Under the pieces are notes generated by a model, which was not told the origin of the DNA, did no database searches, and worked only from the letters and a program-made list of their open reading frames with translations. Positions 12,737-21,624 of a DNA stretch of 36,057 bases are shown one piece after another. The stretch's first letter is position 1. Every line of letters starts with the position of its first letter. The position numbers and the translations under genes were made by a program. Origin of the DNA: a virus; the IMG/VR virus record IMGVR_UViG_3300046001_000289, positions 1 through 36,057 of that record, one strand, 5' to 3'.

Positions 12737-14890
12737 ATGGCAGACCCAACAGGCATGGTTGCCGCTGCGAACGTAGCAGCTGGTGGCAAACCCCCCAAAA
12801 GTGACTCTGACATACTGACCGTCGCACGCGCACGTTTGGACATGGCTGTTTCTGCCCTTGCTGAGTCACGCGAAGACGAAATCGACGATCTGCGCTTCTA
12901 CGCAGGCTCTCCTGACAACCATTGGCAGTGGCCTGCTGACGTATTGGCCACCCGTGGTGCGGTACAAGGTCAAACGATTAACGCTCGTCCTACTCTAACG
13001 ATCAACAAACTGCCGCAACACGTTCGTCAGGTGACGAATGACATGCGCCAGAACAGGCCAGGCGCTAAAGTCATTCCGGTTGACGACGATGCTGACGTTC
13101 AAGTTGCAGAAATCTTCAACGGCATGATTCGCCACATTGAATACATTTCTGATGCGGACGTAGCTTACGACACTGCCTGCGAGAATCAAGTGGCTTATGG
13201 TGAGGGTTACATCACCCTGATGACCGAGTATTGCGACCCCAACACGTTTGATCAAGACATTAAGATTGGCCGTATTCGCAACTCGTTTTCGGTTTACATG
13301 GATCCTTTGATTCAAGACCCAACGGGTGCAGACGCTAAATATTGCTTTATCACTGAAGACCTGACCAAAGCTGAATACGAGCGTCAATACCCAGACGCTG
13401 CGCCTATTTCTACGCTTCAGTCTTTGGGTGTAGGCGATCAGTCAATCAGTAACTGGCTGAACGAAGACACTGTTCGCATTGCCAGTTACTACTACATTGA
13501 TTACGAAAAAGCCAAGCTGAACATGTACCCTGGCGGGCAGACTGCCTTTGAGGGTACGGCTGAAGACAAACAGTTTAAGATGATCTACGGCAAGCCCAAA
13601 CGCACGCGCGAGTCGGTTAACCCTAAAGTCAAGTATTGCAAGATCAACGGGTATGAGATTCTTGAGCAGAACGATTGGGCGGGCAAGTGGATTCCTGTCA
13701 TCCGCGTGGTTGGCAATGAATTTGAGGTTGACGGTCGCTTGTACGTGTCAGGCTTGGTACGTAACGCCAAAGATGCCCAGCGCATGTACAACTATTGGGT
13801 GTCACAAGAGGCTGAAATGCTTGCTTTGGCGCCTAAAGCACCGTTTATTGGCTACGGCGGTCAGTTTGAAGGCTACGAAGACAAGTGGAAGACGGCTAAC
13901 ACAAACAACTGGCCTTATTTAGAGGTCAATCCAGACGTTACAGACGGCCAAGGCGCCGTCTTGCCACTACCCCAGCGTGCGCAGCCACCAATGGCCTCCA
14001 GCGGGCTATTACAGGCCAAAGCAGGCGCATCTGAGGACATTAAATCCACAACGGGCCAGTACAACGCTTCTCTTGGCATGGGTTCTAACGAGCGCAGCGG
14101 AAAAGCCATCCTTGCACGCCAGCGCGAAGGTGATGTAGGCACGTACCACTACGGTGACAACCTGACTAGAGCAGTTCGTCACGTTGCCCGCCAACTGGTT
14201 GACCTGATTCCTAAGATTTACGACACACAACGTATTGCCCGCATCATTGGTGAAGACGGCGAGACAAAGATGGTCAAGATCAACCCTGAACAACAGGAGC
14301 CAGTCAAGAAGATTGTGGATGAACAGGGTATTGTCATAGAGAAAATCTACAACCCTGGCGTTGGTAAGTACGACGTGGTGGCCACGACAGGCCCAGGCTA
14401 CGCAACAAAACGTCAGGAAGCATTGGAGGCCATGGCTCAACTGCTTCAAGGCAACCCACAGCTGTGGCAAGTAGCCGGCGACTTGTTTGTTAAGAACATG
14501 GACTGGCCTGGCGCACAAGAGATGGCCAAGCGATTCCAAAAGACCATTGATCCTAAGTTCTTGGAAGACGGCGACGAAGACCCAGCATTGCAGGCAGCCC
14601 AGCAACAGATTCAAGCTATGGGTCAGGAGATGGAACAGATGCACAGCATGCTTCAAAACGTGCAGCAGTCCATGGAAATGCAAGACATGGAACGCAAAGA
14701 GTTTGAGGCTCAGATCAAAGCATACGACGCAGAAACCAAGCGAATTAGCGCAGTCCAAGCTGGTATGACTGAAGAACAAATCCAAGACATTGCCATGGGC
14801 GTGGTGGCTGCGGCCATGGAGTCACAAGTTATGATGATGCCATCTGTTCGTGAAGCTGAAGAAATGCCCCCACAAGGAATGCCACAATGA
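12737..14890 (+). CDS. Portal protein (P22 gp1-like)
   Basis: 717 aa, the size of P22-type portals. The block INKLPQHVRQVTNDMRQNRP is the characteristic N-terminal signature, followed by ACENQVAYGEGYITLMTEYC and YFNP-type core segments. The C-terminal ~100 residues are long, Gln/Met-rich and predicted helical (about 620-700), like the P22 portal barrel that extends into the capsid. It forms the dodecameric DNA channel at the special vertex. The stop overlaps the next ATG by four bases. Confidence 0.92.
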   Translation: MADPTGMVAAANVAAGGKPPKSDSDILTVARARLDMAVSALAESREDEIDDLRFYAGSPDNHWQWPADVLATRGAVQGQTINARPTLTINKLPQHVRQVTNDMRQNRPGAKVIPVDDDADVQVAEIFNGMIRHIEYISDADVAYDTACENQVAYGEGYITLMTEYCDPNTFDQDIKIGRIRNSFSVYMDPLIQDPTGADAKYCFITEDLTKAEYERQYPDAAPISTLQSLGVGDQSISNWLNEDTVRIASYYYIDYEKAKLNMYPGGQTAFEGTAEDKQFKMIYGKPKRTRESVNPKVKYCKINGYEILEQNDWAGKWIPVIRVVGNEFEVDGRLYVSGLVRNAKDAQRMYNYWVSQEAEMLALAPKAPFIGYGGQFEGYEDKWKTANTNNWPYLEVNPDVTDGQGAVLPLPQRAQPPMASSGLLQAKAGASEDIKSTTGQYNASLGMGSNERSGKAILARQREGDVGTYHYGDNLTRAVRHVARQLVDLIPKIYDTQRIARIIGEDGETKMVKINPEQQEPVKKIVDEQGIVIEKIYNPGVGKYDVVATTGPGYATKRQEALEAMAQLLQGNPQLWQVAGDLFVKNMDWPGAQEMAKRFQKTIDPKFLEDGDEDPALQAAQQQIQAMGQEMEQMHSMLQNVQQSMEMQDMERKEFEAQIKAYDAETKRISAVQAGMTEEQIQDIAMGVVAAAMESQVMMMPSVREAEEMPPQGMPQ

Positions 14891-15249
14891 AAGCCGCTGA
14901 TTTTTTAGGTTTATTGTTTCTGGCCAGAGACGTAGCGCACAGTGTTCACTTGAACACCCGAAGCTACTCTAAGCATCAAGCCCTTAACATTTTCTATGAC
15001 CGCATTATTGGCGTAGCAGATGATTTTGCTGAAACCTATCAAGGCAGGCATGGACTTATTGGGCCAATCACTTTGAATTCGCCTAAAAAAACAACCAATA
15101 TCATTGAGTTTTTAGAAGATTCACTTGCCCAAGTTGAGGCCGCACGTTATGAAGTGTGCGATAAAAGTGATACAACCTTGCAACAATTGATTGATAATAT
15201 CATTGAGGTTTATCTCCGAACTTTATACAAACTTCGTTTCTTGGCATAA
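14887..15249 (+). CDS. Dps/ferritin-like protein (DUF5856-like)
   Basis: 120 aa, ATGA-coupled to the portal. The N-terminal helices carry H18, H30, D45 and E49. The spacing 12-15-4 equals that of the Dps ferroxidase ligands of E. coli (H51, H63, D78, E82). The fifth Dps ligand, D67, corresponds to N34 here. The protein resembles phage DUF5856 (four-helix, ferritin/DNA-protection-like), but at 120 aa it is shorter than Dps (about 165). It may bind iron or another metal, possibly as a dimer or oligomer; whether it enters the virion is unknown. Placement between portal and structural genes suggests late expression. Confidence 0.7.
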   Translation: MKAADFLGLLFLARDVAHSVHLNTRSYSKHQALNIFYDRIIGVADDFAETYQGRHGLIGPITLNSPKKTTNIIEFLEDSLAQVEAARYEVCDKSDTTLQQLIDNIIEVYLRTLYKLRFLA

Positions 15250-15258
15250 GGAGCCACC

Positions 15259-15525
15259 ATGTCTAACTACACCGCCATCACAGCCACAACGCAAATCAAA
15301 CGCGACGCTGGCAAACTTAACGGTATTTTTGTGAGCAGCGCTTCTAGCACGCCCACCATCACGGTCTATGACTCATATTCTTCGAGCGCGTCTGACCCCG
15401 TGGTTTTGGCGACGTTTACGCCTACCGGAAACACAATGCACAACTTTTTTCAGGGTTTGTTTGTGAACAAAGGCATCTACGTTGTGATCAGCGGTACAGT
15501 TTCAGCCACCATCTCTTACGAATAA
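15259..15525 (+). CDS. Small beta-rich structural-type protein, 88 aa
   Basis: AAGGAG nine bases before the ATG. It begins MSNYTAITATTQIKRDAGKL, continues with Ser/Thr-rich strands and ends GIYVVISGTVSATISYE. The sequence looks like a single beta-sandwich of the kind used for capsid decoration or fibre attachment. No diagnostic motif; function unknown. Sits directly before the fibre gene. Confidence 0.6.
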   Translation: MSNYTAITATTQIKRDAGKLNGIFVSSASSTPTITVYDSYSSSASDPVVLATFTPTGNTMHNFFQGLFVNKGIYVVISGTVSATISYE

Positions 15526-15535
15526 GGGGCATATC

Positions 15536-18493
15536 TTGGCAGACGTAAAAATATCCCAACTGCCAAGCGCGTCTACGCCGCTGGCAGGGACTGAAGAAAT
15601 TCCATTAGTCCAAAGCAGCACAACCAAAAAGATCACGGTCAGCAACTTGCTGACTTCTGCCAATCTAGGCACACCAAGCGCAATCAATCTGGCCAACGCC
15701 ACCAATGTGCCTATGGCACAAGCCTCTGGCGTGTTGCCAGTGGTTAACGGCGGCTCTGGTACGGCTACACCTAGCATTGTGGCTGGCACAAACGTCACAG
15801 TGTCTGGCACTTGGCCAAATCAGACAATTAATTCAACTTTCAGCGGTGCGGTCACAAGCGTCACAGGCACAGCGCCTGTCGTGTCGTCTGGCGGTACAAC
15901 GCCTGCGATCAGTATGGCTGCGGCCACCACATCGGTGAATGGCTATTTGACTTCTACCGACTGGACAACTTTTAACAACAAACTGACTTCTGGTGGCGCT
16001 CTTGGCACACCCTCAAGCGGTACAGCAACAAATTTGACCGGCCTGCCACTTTCTACTGGCGTGACTGGCCTACTTCCAGTCGCAAACGGTGGTACAGGCA
16101 CAGCAACGCCAGCACTGGTGGCAGGAACTAACGTCACCATCACAGGTTCTTGGCCTAATCAAACAATCAATGCAACTAATTCTGGCACAGTCACATCAGT
16201 CAGTGGTACAGGCACAGTCAACGGCTTAACCCTAACAGGCACTGTCACAACAACTGGCAGTCTGACATTGGGCGGCACACTTGATCTGTCTAGCCCTCCC
16301 GCCATTGGTGGAACGGTTGCAGCAGCAATTACAGGCACGACAATTACAGCAAGCACAAAGTTTGTTGGTACTAATTTTGATGCAGCGGGTTCTGGTGGTG
16401 GTGGTTTAAGAACTTCAAGTGGTGCAAATTGCTTGCAATGGGGCGGTGGCGGTGGTGTTAACTTGACGCTAGATGGCGCATTTAACATGAACCCCGCCAA
16501 TGCAAGTATTTCTATTGCTCCCACGGGTACTGGAACTTTGACGATCAACCCTGCAACTGCGGGTACGATCAACAACATGGCCATTGGTGGTACAACACCA
16601 GCTGCTGGCGCATTTACTACTTTGTCAGCAACATCAGCTATTGCGGTAACTTCTGGCGGTACTGGCCAGACGTCTTACACCGACGGCCAACTGCTGATTG
16701 GTAACAGCACTGGCAATACGCTGACAAAAGCGACATTGACTGCGGGAACAAACGTAACGATTACCAATGGCAATGGAACAATTACCATTGCTGCCACTGG
16801 TGGCGGTGGATCAGGTGATGTTGTTGGCCCTGCATCCTCTACAGACAATGCTTTAGCCCGTTTTGACACAACCACAGGAAAGTTGCTTCAGAACTCTGTT
16901 GGTATTTTGAGTGATACAGGTGCTATTTCTGGTTTGACAGATATTAGTGCTTCAGGTTCTGTAACCCTCTCAGGAGGCACAGCCAACGGAGTAACCTATC
17001 TCAATGGTTCAAAGGTTCTGACAAGTGGCTCTGCGCTTAATTTTAATGGGACAAGTTTAGCGGTTGGTGATACTGCGGCAAGTGCCGATGGAAGCAGTCT
17101 TTACATTTATGGAAATCTACCTGCGAGCACACAACTTGGTATAAAGATTGGTGGTAATGCAAATTCATATACCCAACAAGCCATTCGTTTTTACGATACT
17201 TACTTTGGTGCGTATGCGGGGTTTCTTGGCTTCACAACAAACTCATTGACATTTGGTCAAGGCACAACAGAAGGTATGCGCCTCACCTCAACAGGGTTGG
17301 GTATTGGTACAAGTTCTATCGGTGAAAAATTGGTTGTGTCAGGCAGTGCCTCTGTGAATGTTTACAAGTTACGCTCAAATACTTCTGCACCAGCATCAAC
17401 AGACGCATTTATTTATCGTCCGGCTGATAACACTATTGGGTTTGGTACGGGAAGTGCAGAAAAAATGCGCCTCGACTCCTCAGGCAATCTAGGCTTGGGA
17501 GTTACTCCGAGTGCTACAAATACAAGTTACAAAGCACAAGAAATTGGATTTGTTGGTAATGGGCTAATTGGGTTTGGCGCTAATGATTTTGCTATGTCAT
17601 CAGGTGCTTATTATTCGTCTTCTGGTTGGAAGCATAGCGCAACAAACAGTCTTGGCGCATCGTTCTACGAACAATATACTGGTCAACATATTTGGTATAA
17701 CAAAACTGCTGTTTCTCACACAGCAGGAGACGCTATCACCTTTACTCAGGCGATGACTCTGGATGCAAGTGGGAATTTATTTTTAGGTGTCACATCATCA
17801 GCAGCAGGTCGTTTAGCAATTAAAGATGTAGCAGGAAGTGGCAACAATATTTGGTTGGTCGGTCGTTCATCTGATGGCACATCTTCTGTCAGTTTTAGAA
17901 ATAACGCTGATACTGCTTATAACGCTCGTATTGAATGTTTTGATACAGGGATAATGACGTTTGGCACTGGAACATCAGCCACAGAACGAGCCAGAATAGA
18001 CTCTAGCGGTAACTTGCTAGTAAACAGTACAAGCACACTAAATGCTGTATTTAGTGTTACTGCTAAAAGTGGAATTTCGGCTTGTTCTTTAAGAGTTGAG
18101 ACTGATGGTGATTATGGGTACACATTTAAAAATGCTTCCAATACTTTTGTTGGGGCAATTGGTGTTAATTCTTCATCAACTTCTTATGTCACTTCATCGG
18201 ACTACCGCCTAAAGAACACTATTGCACCAATGACAGGTGCTTTGGCTAAAGTGGCATTACTCAAGCCAGTTACCTATAAATGGAATGTTGATGGTGCTGA
18301 TAGTCAAGGTTTTATTGCTCACGAATTGGCTGAAGTTGTGCCAGAGTGCGTAACAGGTGAAAAAGATGCAATAGATGCTGAAGGCAATCCTATTTATCAA
18401 GGCATCGACACATCATTCTTGGTGGCTACTCTCACATCAGCTTTGCAAGAGTTAAACGCAAAATTTGAGGCTTATGTTGCCTCACACCCTTAA
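15536..18493 (+). CDS. Tail fibre with C-terminal S74 chaperone, TTG start
   Basis: 985 aa. AAGGGG (15524-15529) six bases upstream fixes the TTG at 15536 as the start; the usual N-terminus ADVKISQLPSASTPLAGTEEIPLV follows at once. The body is Gly/Thr/Ser repeat sequence typical of trimeric fibres, with several copies of the block NGGTGTxxPxxVAGTNVTI. The last 99 residues are an intramolecular chaperone of the S74 type: S888-D-Y-R-L-K893 gives the Ser/Lys pair at the normal spacing, and a helical end LTSALQELNAKFEAYV follows. The domain would trimerise the fibre and then cut itself off. Unusual placement, upstream of the scaffold and coat genes. Confidence 0.85.
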   Translation: MADVKISQLPSASTPLAGTEEIPLVQSSTTKKITVSNLLTSANLGTPSAINLANATNVPMAQASGVLPVVNGGSGTATPSIVAGTNVTVSGTWPNQTINSTFSGAVTSVTGTAPVVSSGGTTPAISMAAATTSVNGYLTSTDWTTFNNKLTSGGALGTPSSGTATNLTGLPLSTGVTGLLPVANGGTGTATPALVAGTNVTITGSWPNQTINATNSGTVTSVSGTGTVNGLTLTGTVTTTGSLTLGGTLDLSSPPAIGGTVAAAITGTTITASTKFVGTNFDAAGSGGGGLRTSSGANCLQWGGGGGVNLTLDGAFNMNPANASISIAPTGTGTLTINPATAGTINNMAIGGTTPAAGAFTTLSATSAIAVTSGGTGQTSYTDGQLLIGNSTGNTLTKATLTAGTNVTITNGNGTITIAATGGGGSGDVVGPASSTDNALARFDTTTGKLLQNSVGILSDTGAISGLTDISASGSVTLSGGTANGVTYLNGSKVLTSGSALNFNGTSLAVGDTAASADGSSLYIYGNLPASTQLGIKIGGNANSYTQQAIRFYDTYFGAYAGFLGFTTNSLTFGQGTTEGMRLTSTGLGIGTSSIGEKLVVSGSASVNVYKLRSNTSAPASTDAFIYRPADNTIGFGTGSAEKMRLDSSGNLGLGVTPSATNTSYKAQEIGFVGNGLIGFGANDFAMSSGAYYSSSGWKHSATNSLGASFYEQYTGQHIWYNKTAVSHTAGDAITFTQAMTLDASGNLFLGVTSSAAGRLAIKDVAGSGNNIWLVGRSSDGTSSVSFRNNADTAYNARIECFDTGIMTFGTGTSATERARIDSSGNLLVNSTSTLNAVFSVTAKSGISACSLRVETDGDYGYTFKNASNTFVGAIGVNSSSTSYVTSSDYRLKNTIAPMTGALAKVALLKPVTYKWNVDGADSQGFIAHELAEVVPECVTGEKDAIDAEGNPIYQGIDTSFLVATLTSALQELNAKFEAYVASHP

Positions 18494-18509
18494 TCTCTAA
18501 AGGACTAAC

Positions 18510-18797
18510 ATGACTACCACTTGGACAATCTCACAACTTGACCGCAAAACAGCAGATGGTTTTGTAACAACCGCCCATTGGCAAGCCACAGCAGTAGATG
18601 GCGAACACACAGCATCCATCTATTCAACTTGCTCATGGGCAGATGGCACAGTCAACACGCCTTATGCAGACCTGACACAAGCCACAGTCCTTGGATGGGT
18701 TTGGGAATCGGTTGATAAGCAAGCAACAGAAGATGCTCTAGCGGCTCAGATTGAAGCTAAAAAGAATCCTGTAACTGCACAGGGTTTGCCTTGGTAA
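18510..18797 (+). CDS. Small conserved phage protein, 95 aa
   Basis: AAAGGA seven bases before the ATG. MTTTWTISQLDRKTADGFVT opens a likely beta-sandwich; PYADLTQATVLGWVWESVDKQ and AQIEAKKNPVTAQGLPW at the end are strongly conserved in a family of phage proteins near fibres (I recall it as DUF7936, uncertain). In many phages it follows a fibre gene; an assembly or host-range role is possible but not shown. Confidence 0.7.
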   Translation: MTTTWTISQLDRKTADGFVTTAHWQATAVDGEHTASIYSTCSWADGTVNTPYADLTQATVLGWVWESVDKQATEDALAAQIEAKKNPVTAQGLPW

Positions 18798-18805
18798 AAC
18801 AGGAA

Positions 18806-18827
18806 GCTGTCGCCTGATTTCGACAGC
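18806..18827 (+). other. Intergenic hairpin
   Basis: Perfect 7-bp stem GCTGTCG/CGACAGC with an 8-nt loop, between two small genes. No T-tract follows (ACATTAAAGG), so it is probably an mRNA stability or processing element, not a terminator. Confidence 0.4.
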
Positions 18828-18844
18828 ACATTAAAGGAAATACT

Positions 18845-19060
18845 ATGGGCGAGAAAAAAACAACCCCCGTAACTATTGACGACGTTCAGTACCAATTTGA
18901 AGACATGACACCAGAGCAACAAACCTTGCTCAACCATGTCGCGGATTTAGATAGAAAACTGGCAAGTGCCAAGTTCAATGTCGATCAAATCCAAGTTGGC
19001 CGTGACGCATTTTTTAGAATGTTGAAAGAAGCGTTGACGCCCAAAGCAGAATTGCAGTAA
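18845..19060 (+). CDS. Small helical phage protein, 71 aa (DUF6447-like)
   Basis: AAAGGAAA upstream of the ATG. TPVTIDDVQYQFEDMTPEQQ then LLNHVADLDRKLASAKFNVD and RDAFFRMLKEAL match the pattern 'IDG-xxYxxxxLSxEAxxQLxxLxxxDxEIxxL...ARxAYxxALKxxL' of a family I know as DUF6447. It should form a short beta element followed by a coiled-coil hairpin. Acidic, soluble, function unknown. Confidence 0.7.
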   Translation: MGEKKTTPVTIDDVQYQFEDMTPEQQTLLNHVADLDRKLASAKFNVDQIQVGRDAFFRMLKEALTPKAELQ

Positions 19061-19071
19061 TATGTAAACTG

Positions 19072-19106
19072 TACTGGCCCAGTAGACCAGGGATTCTTAG
19101 AGAATC
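19072..19106 (+). promoter_or_regulatory. Two palindromes over the scaffold leader
   Basis: TACTGG-C-CCAGTA (19072-19084) and GATTCT-TAG-AGAATC (19092-19106) stand in the 49-nt leader of the scaffold gene. The second hairpin ends four bases before the ATG (19110) and encloses the only ribosome-site-like bases (AGAG). It could limit or regulate scaffold translation. A DNA operator is an alternative for the first. Confidence 0.4.
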
Positions 19107-19109
19107 AAA

Positions 19110-19898
19110 ATGGACAATGAAATCTTAGCGGTAGTACCCGCGCCGGAACAGGAAGCAACGGCTGCCCCTGAACCCGAAGTTAATACGCCGGAAGTATCGA
19201 CAGAGCAGACTGACCAGCCAGCGGAAAAAACTTATACGCAAGCTGAAATCGACGCAATGATCGGTAAGCGCCTCGCAAGAGAACAGCGCAAATGGGAAAG
19301 AGATCAGGCCACAAGAGTAGCAGAAACGCAAACCTTGAGGTCTATGCCAGCGGAAGCACCAAGTGCTGACAGTTTTACAAGCCCTGAAGAATATGCGCAA
19401 GTATTAGCACTTCAGAAAGCCCAAGAACTTGTCGCCCAACGTGATGCCGCAAAGCAACAAGCCGAAATCATGGAGGCTTATGCCGACAGTGAGGAAAAGG
19501 TCAGGGATAAATACGACGACTACGATCAGGTAGCCCGTAACCCTAACGTGCCAATCACTGAGGTAATGGCTGAAGCGATTTATGAATCTGACGTTGGCCC
19601 CGAAGTAGCTTACTACTTAGGCTCGAACGTCAAAGAAGCGGCAAGAATCTCCCGTTTATCGCCTTTCATGCAGGCAAAAGAGATTGGAAAGATTGAAGCT
19701 AGATTAGCCTCTGATCCTCCGGTCAAAAAAACTTCAAACGCGCCAGCGCCGATTAGTCCGGTAACAGCACGTTCAAACGGCGCTCCGAGCCATGACACGA
19801 CTGACCCAAGGTCAATCAAGTCCATGACAACCTCGCAGTGGATCGAAGCTGAACGTGTTCGCCAGATTAAAAAGTTGGAAGCGCAACGCAACCGCTAA
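19110..19898 (+). CDS. Scaffolding protein
   Basis: 262 aa, directly before the coat gene. Acidic Pro/Glu/Thr-rich N-terminus, then TYTQAEIDAMIGKRLAREQR, the standard opening of phage head scaffolds, followed by long charged helices and a basic C-terminal end (QWIEAERVRQIKKLEAQRNR) that would bind the coat protein. It directs procapsid assembly and is removed before or during packaging. No protease domain is fused or adjacent, consistent with P22-like exit without cleavage. Confidence 0.85.
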   Translation: MDNEILAVVPAPEQEATAAPEPEVNTPEVSTEQTDQPAEKTYTQAEIDAMIGKRLAREQRKWERDQATRVAETQTLRSMPAEAPSADSFTSPEEYAQVLALQKAQELVAQRDAAKQQAEIMEAYADSEEKVRDKYDDYDQVARNPNVPITEVMAEAIYESDVGPEVAYYLGSNVKEAARISRLSPFMQAKEIGKIEARLASDPPVKKTSNAPAPISPVTARSNGAPSHDTTDPRSIKSMTTSQWIEAERVRQIKKLEAQRNR

Positions 19899-19916
19899 TT
19901 TTTTGAAAGGACTAAT

Positions 19917-21119
19917 ATGTCTAATAGTATTCTGACGATTGACATGATCACCCGTAAGGCTCTCGAAATTCTTGAGAACAACTTGGTGATCACCCGTAAC
20001 GTAAACCGCCAGTATGACGACTCTTTCGCTGTTGAAGGCGCAAAGATCGGCTCCACACTACGTATCCGTTTACCTGACCGTGCTTTGGTTACTGACGGAG
20101 CCGCCTTGCAAGTTCAAGACGACAACGAACAGTTCACCACACTGACTGTTGCTTCACAAAAGCACATTGGTGTTAACTTCACATCTGCTGAATTGACCAT
20201 GCAATTGGACGACTTCGCAGAGCGTGTGTTAAAGCCTCGTATCAGCCAGTTGGCATCTTCTATCGATGCAGACGTGGCCAATGCGTACAAGTCTATCGGT
20301 AACACCGTTGGCACACCTGGCACTACGCCCTCAACTTCTTTGGTTCTCTTGCAGGCCCAGCAGAAGCTGAACGAAAACGCCGCCGTGATGAACCCCCGTT
20401 ACGCCACCGTCAACCCAGCCGCTAACGCTGGTTTGGTTGAAGGCATGAAGGGTTTGTTCAATCCTACAGACACCATCAGCAAGCAGTTTAAAAACGGCAT
20501 GATGGGCACTGGTGTTCTCGGCTATGACGAAGTCAACATGTCTCAGTCTATCAAGCAGCACATGACTGGCTCACGCGTTGCTACTGGCAACTCTGTGACC
20601 ACTACTGTGTCGTCTGAAGGCGCTGCTAGCATTGCTTTGACAATCGGCAATGGTTTGACAGTTAAACAAGGCGACGTGTTCACTGTTGCTGATTGCTTTG
20701 CTGTTAACCCACAGACCCGTGAGTCCACTGGTTCTTTGTTCCAGTTCGTAGCTTTGGCTGATGCAACTGCCACTGGCACTGCAATCGTTGTGACTGTTGC
20801 TCCTATTTACACTTCTGCCAATGCTTTGGCCACCGTGGACAGTTTCCCTGTCGCTGGTAAGGCTGTCGTGTTTGTGGGTGCTGCATCTAGCCAGTACGCT
20901 CAGAACTTGGTTTACCACAAAGATGCGATCACGTTCGCCACTGCTGACTTGTTGTTGCCCCAAGGCGTCGACATGGCTGCTCGTGCCGTTCACAATGGTA
21001 TTTCTTTGCGTGTGGTTCGCCAGTACGATATCAACAACGATCGTATGCCTTGCCGTATTGACGTTTTGTATGGCTTTAGCACAATTCGTCCACAAATGGG
21101 CTGCCGCATCTGGGGCTAA
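19917..21119 (+). CDS. Major capsid protein (P22 coat-like)
   Basis: 400 aa; AAAGGA seven bases upstream. The N-terminus MSNSILTIDMITRKALEILE with ENNLVITRNVNRQYD, and GSTLRIRLPDRALVTDGAAL, is the P22-type coat signature (HK97 fold). A central insert (about 225-300) rich in Val/Thr/Ala corresponds in position to the telokin-like I-domain region of P22 coat. Codons are strongly biased to C-ending preferred ones, as expected for the most abundant virion protein. A hairpin terminator follows at 21123. Confidence 0.9.
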   Translation: MSNSILTIDMITRKALEILENNLVITRNVNRQYDDSFAVEGAKIGSTLRIRLPDRALVTDGAALQVQDDNEQFTTLTVASQKHIGVNFTSAELTMQLDDFAERVLKPRISQLASSIDADVANAYKSIGNTVGTPGTTPSTSLVLLQAQQKLNENAAVMNPRYATVNPAANAGLVEGMKGLFNPTDTISKQFKNGMMGTGVLGYDEVNMSQSIKQHMTGSRVATGNSVTTTVSSEGAASIALTIGNGLTVKQGDVFTVADCFAVNPQTRESTGSLFQFVALADATATGTAIVVTVAPIYTSANALATVDSFPVAGKAVVFVGAASSQYAQNLVYHKDAITFATADLLLPQGVDMAARAVHNGISLRVVRQYDINNDRMPCRIDVLYGFSTIRPQMGCRIWG

Positions 21120-21122
21120 TTT

Positions 21123-21142
21123 AAAACCCCTTAGGGGGTTTT
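21123..21142 (+). terminator. Rho-independent terminator after coat gene
   Basis: Stem AAAACCCC/GGGGTTTT (21123-21130 with 21135-21142), 4-nt loop TTAG, T-rich tail continuing AATTCTT. Starts 3 bases after the coat stop. Confidence 0.75.
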
Positions 21143-21173
21143 AATTCTTAACATCTTTTTTAAGGAAATTATC

Positions 21174-21581
21174 ATGGCATTACCTAATGGCGCAGGCGGT
21201 TACCAAGTTGGTGCAGGCAACCGTCAAGAAACTATCATGGGCGCAATGGCCGCCCCTCAGACAGCTACGGCTACTGCAACCCTAACGGCAGCGCAGATTT
21301 GCAATCAGATGTTGGTGGCTAACCCCTCCACATCTGCTGCAACATACACGCTACCTTTGGGCACAGCAATCGACGCAGCAGTTCCTAATGCTACTGTTGG
21401 CAGCACATTTGACTTGTCAATTGTCAACATCGGCACTAGCTCTGGCGCGGTGACTTTGGCTGTTAATACTGGTGTATCCGATGGCGGTAACGCTTTGGTT
21501 GCTATCGCTGTAACAACTAGCCAATTGTTCCGCTTCCGTAAGACCGGCGACGGTACTTACGTTGTGTATCGTTTGGGCTAA
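21174..21581 (+). CDS. Probable capsid decoration/head protein, 135 aa
   Basis: AAGGAAA upstream of the ATG. Short N-terminal arm MALPNGAGGYQVGAGNRQE, then Ala/Thr-rich beta strands (FDLSIVNIGTSSGAVTLAVN) and a closing FRFRKTGDGTYVVYRLG. The composition and its place between two terminators right after the coat gene suggest an abundant head-surface or fibre-base protein. No family name recognised. The final domain resembles in style the next gene's C-terminus, so the two may be related. Confidence 0.6.
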   Translation: MALPNGAGGYQVGAGNRQETIMGAMAAPQTATATATLTAAQICNQMLVANPSTSAATYTLPLGTAIDAAVPNATVGSTFDLSIVNIGTSSGAVTLAVNTGVSDGGNALVAIAVTTSQLFRFRKTGDGTYVVYRLG

Positions 21582-21586
21582 ATTTA

Positions 21587-21610
21587 ATGGGGGCTTCGGC
21601 TCCCATTTTT
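21587..21610 (+). terminator. Rho-independent terminator with UUCG loop
   Basis: 8-bp stem ATGGGGGC/GCTCCCAT (21587-21594 with 21599-21606, one G-U pair) closed by the stable tetraloop TTCG and followed by TTTTT. Confidence 0.85.
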
Positions 21611-21624
21611 AAAGGAAACAAATC

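Noticed and set aside
14009-14785. 258-aa minus-strand ORF within the portal gene
   Set aside because: Shadow of the portal reading frame: repetitive Leu/His/Phe composition, no start signal.
16159-16584. Pro/Val-rich minus-strand ORFs in the fibre gene
   Set aside because: Complement of Gly/Thr repeats; no start signals.
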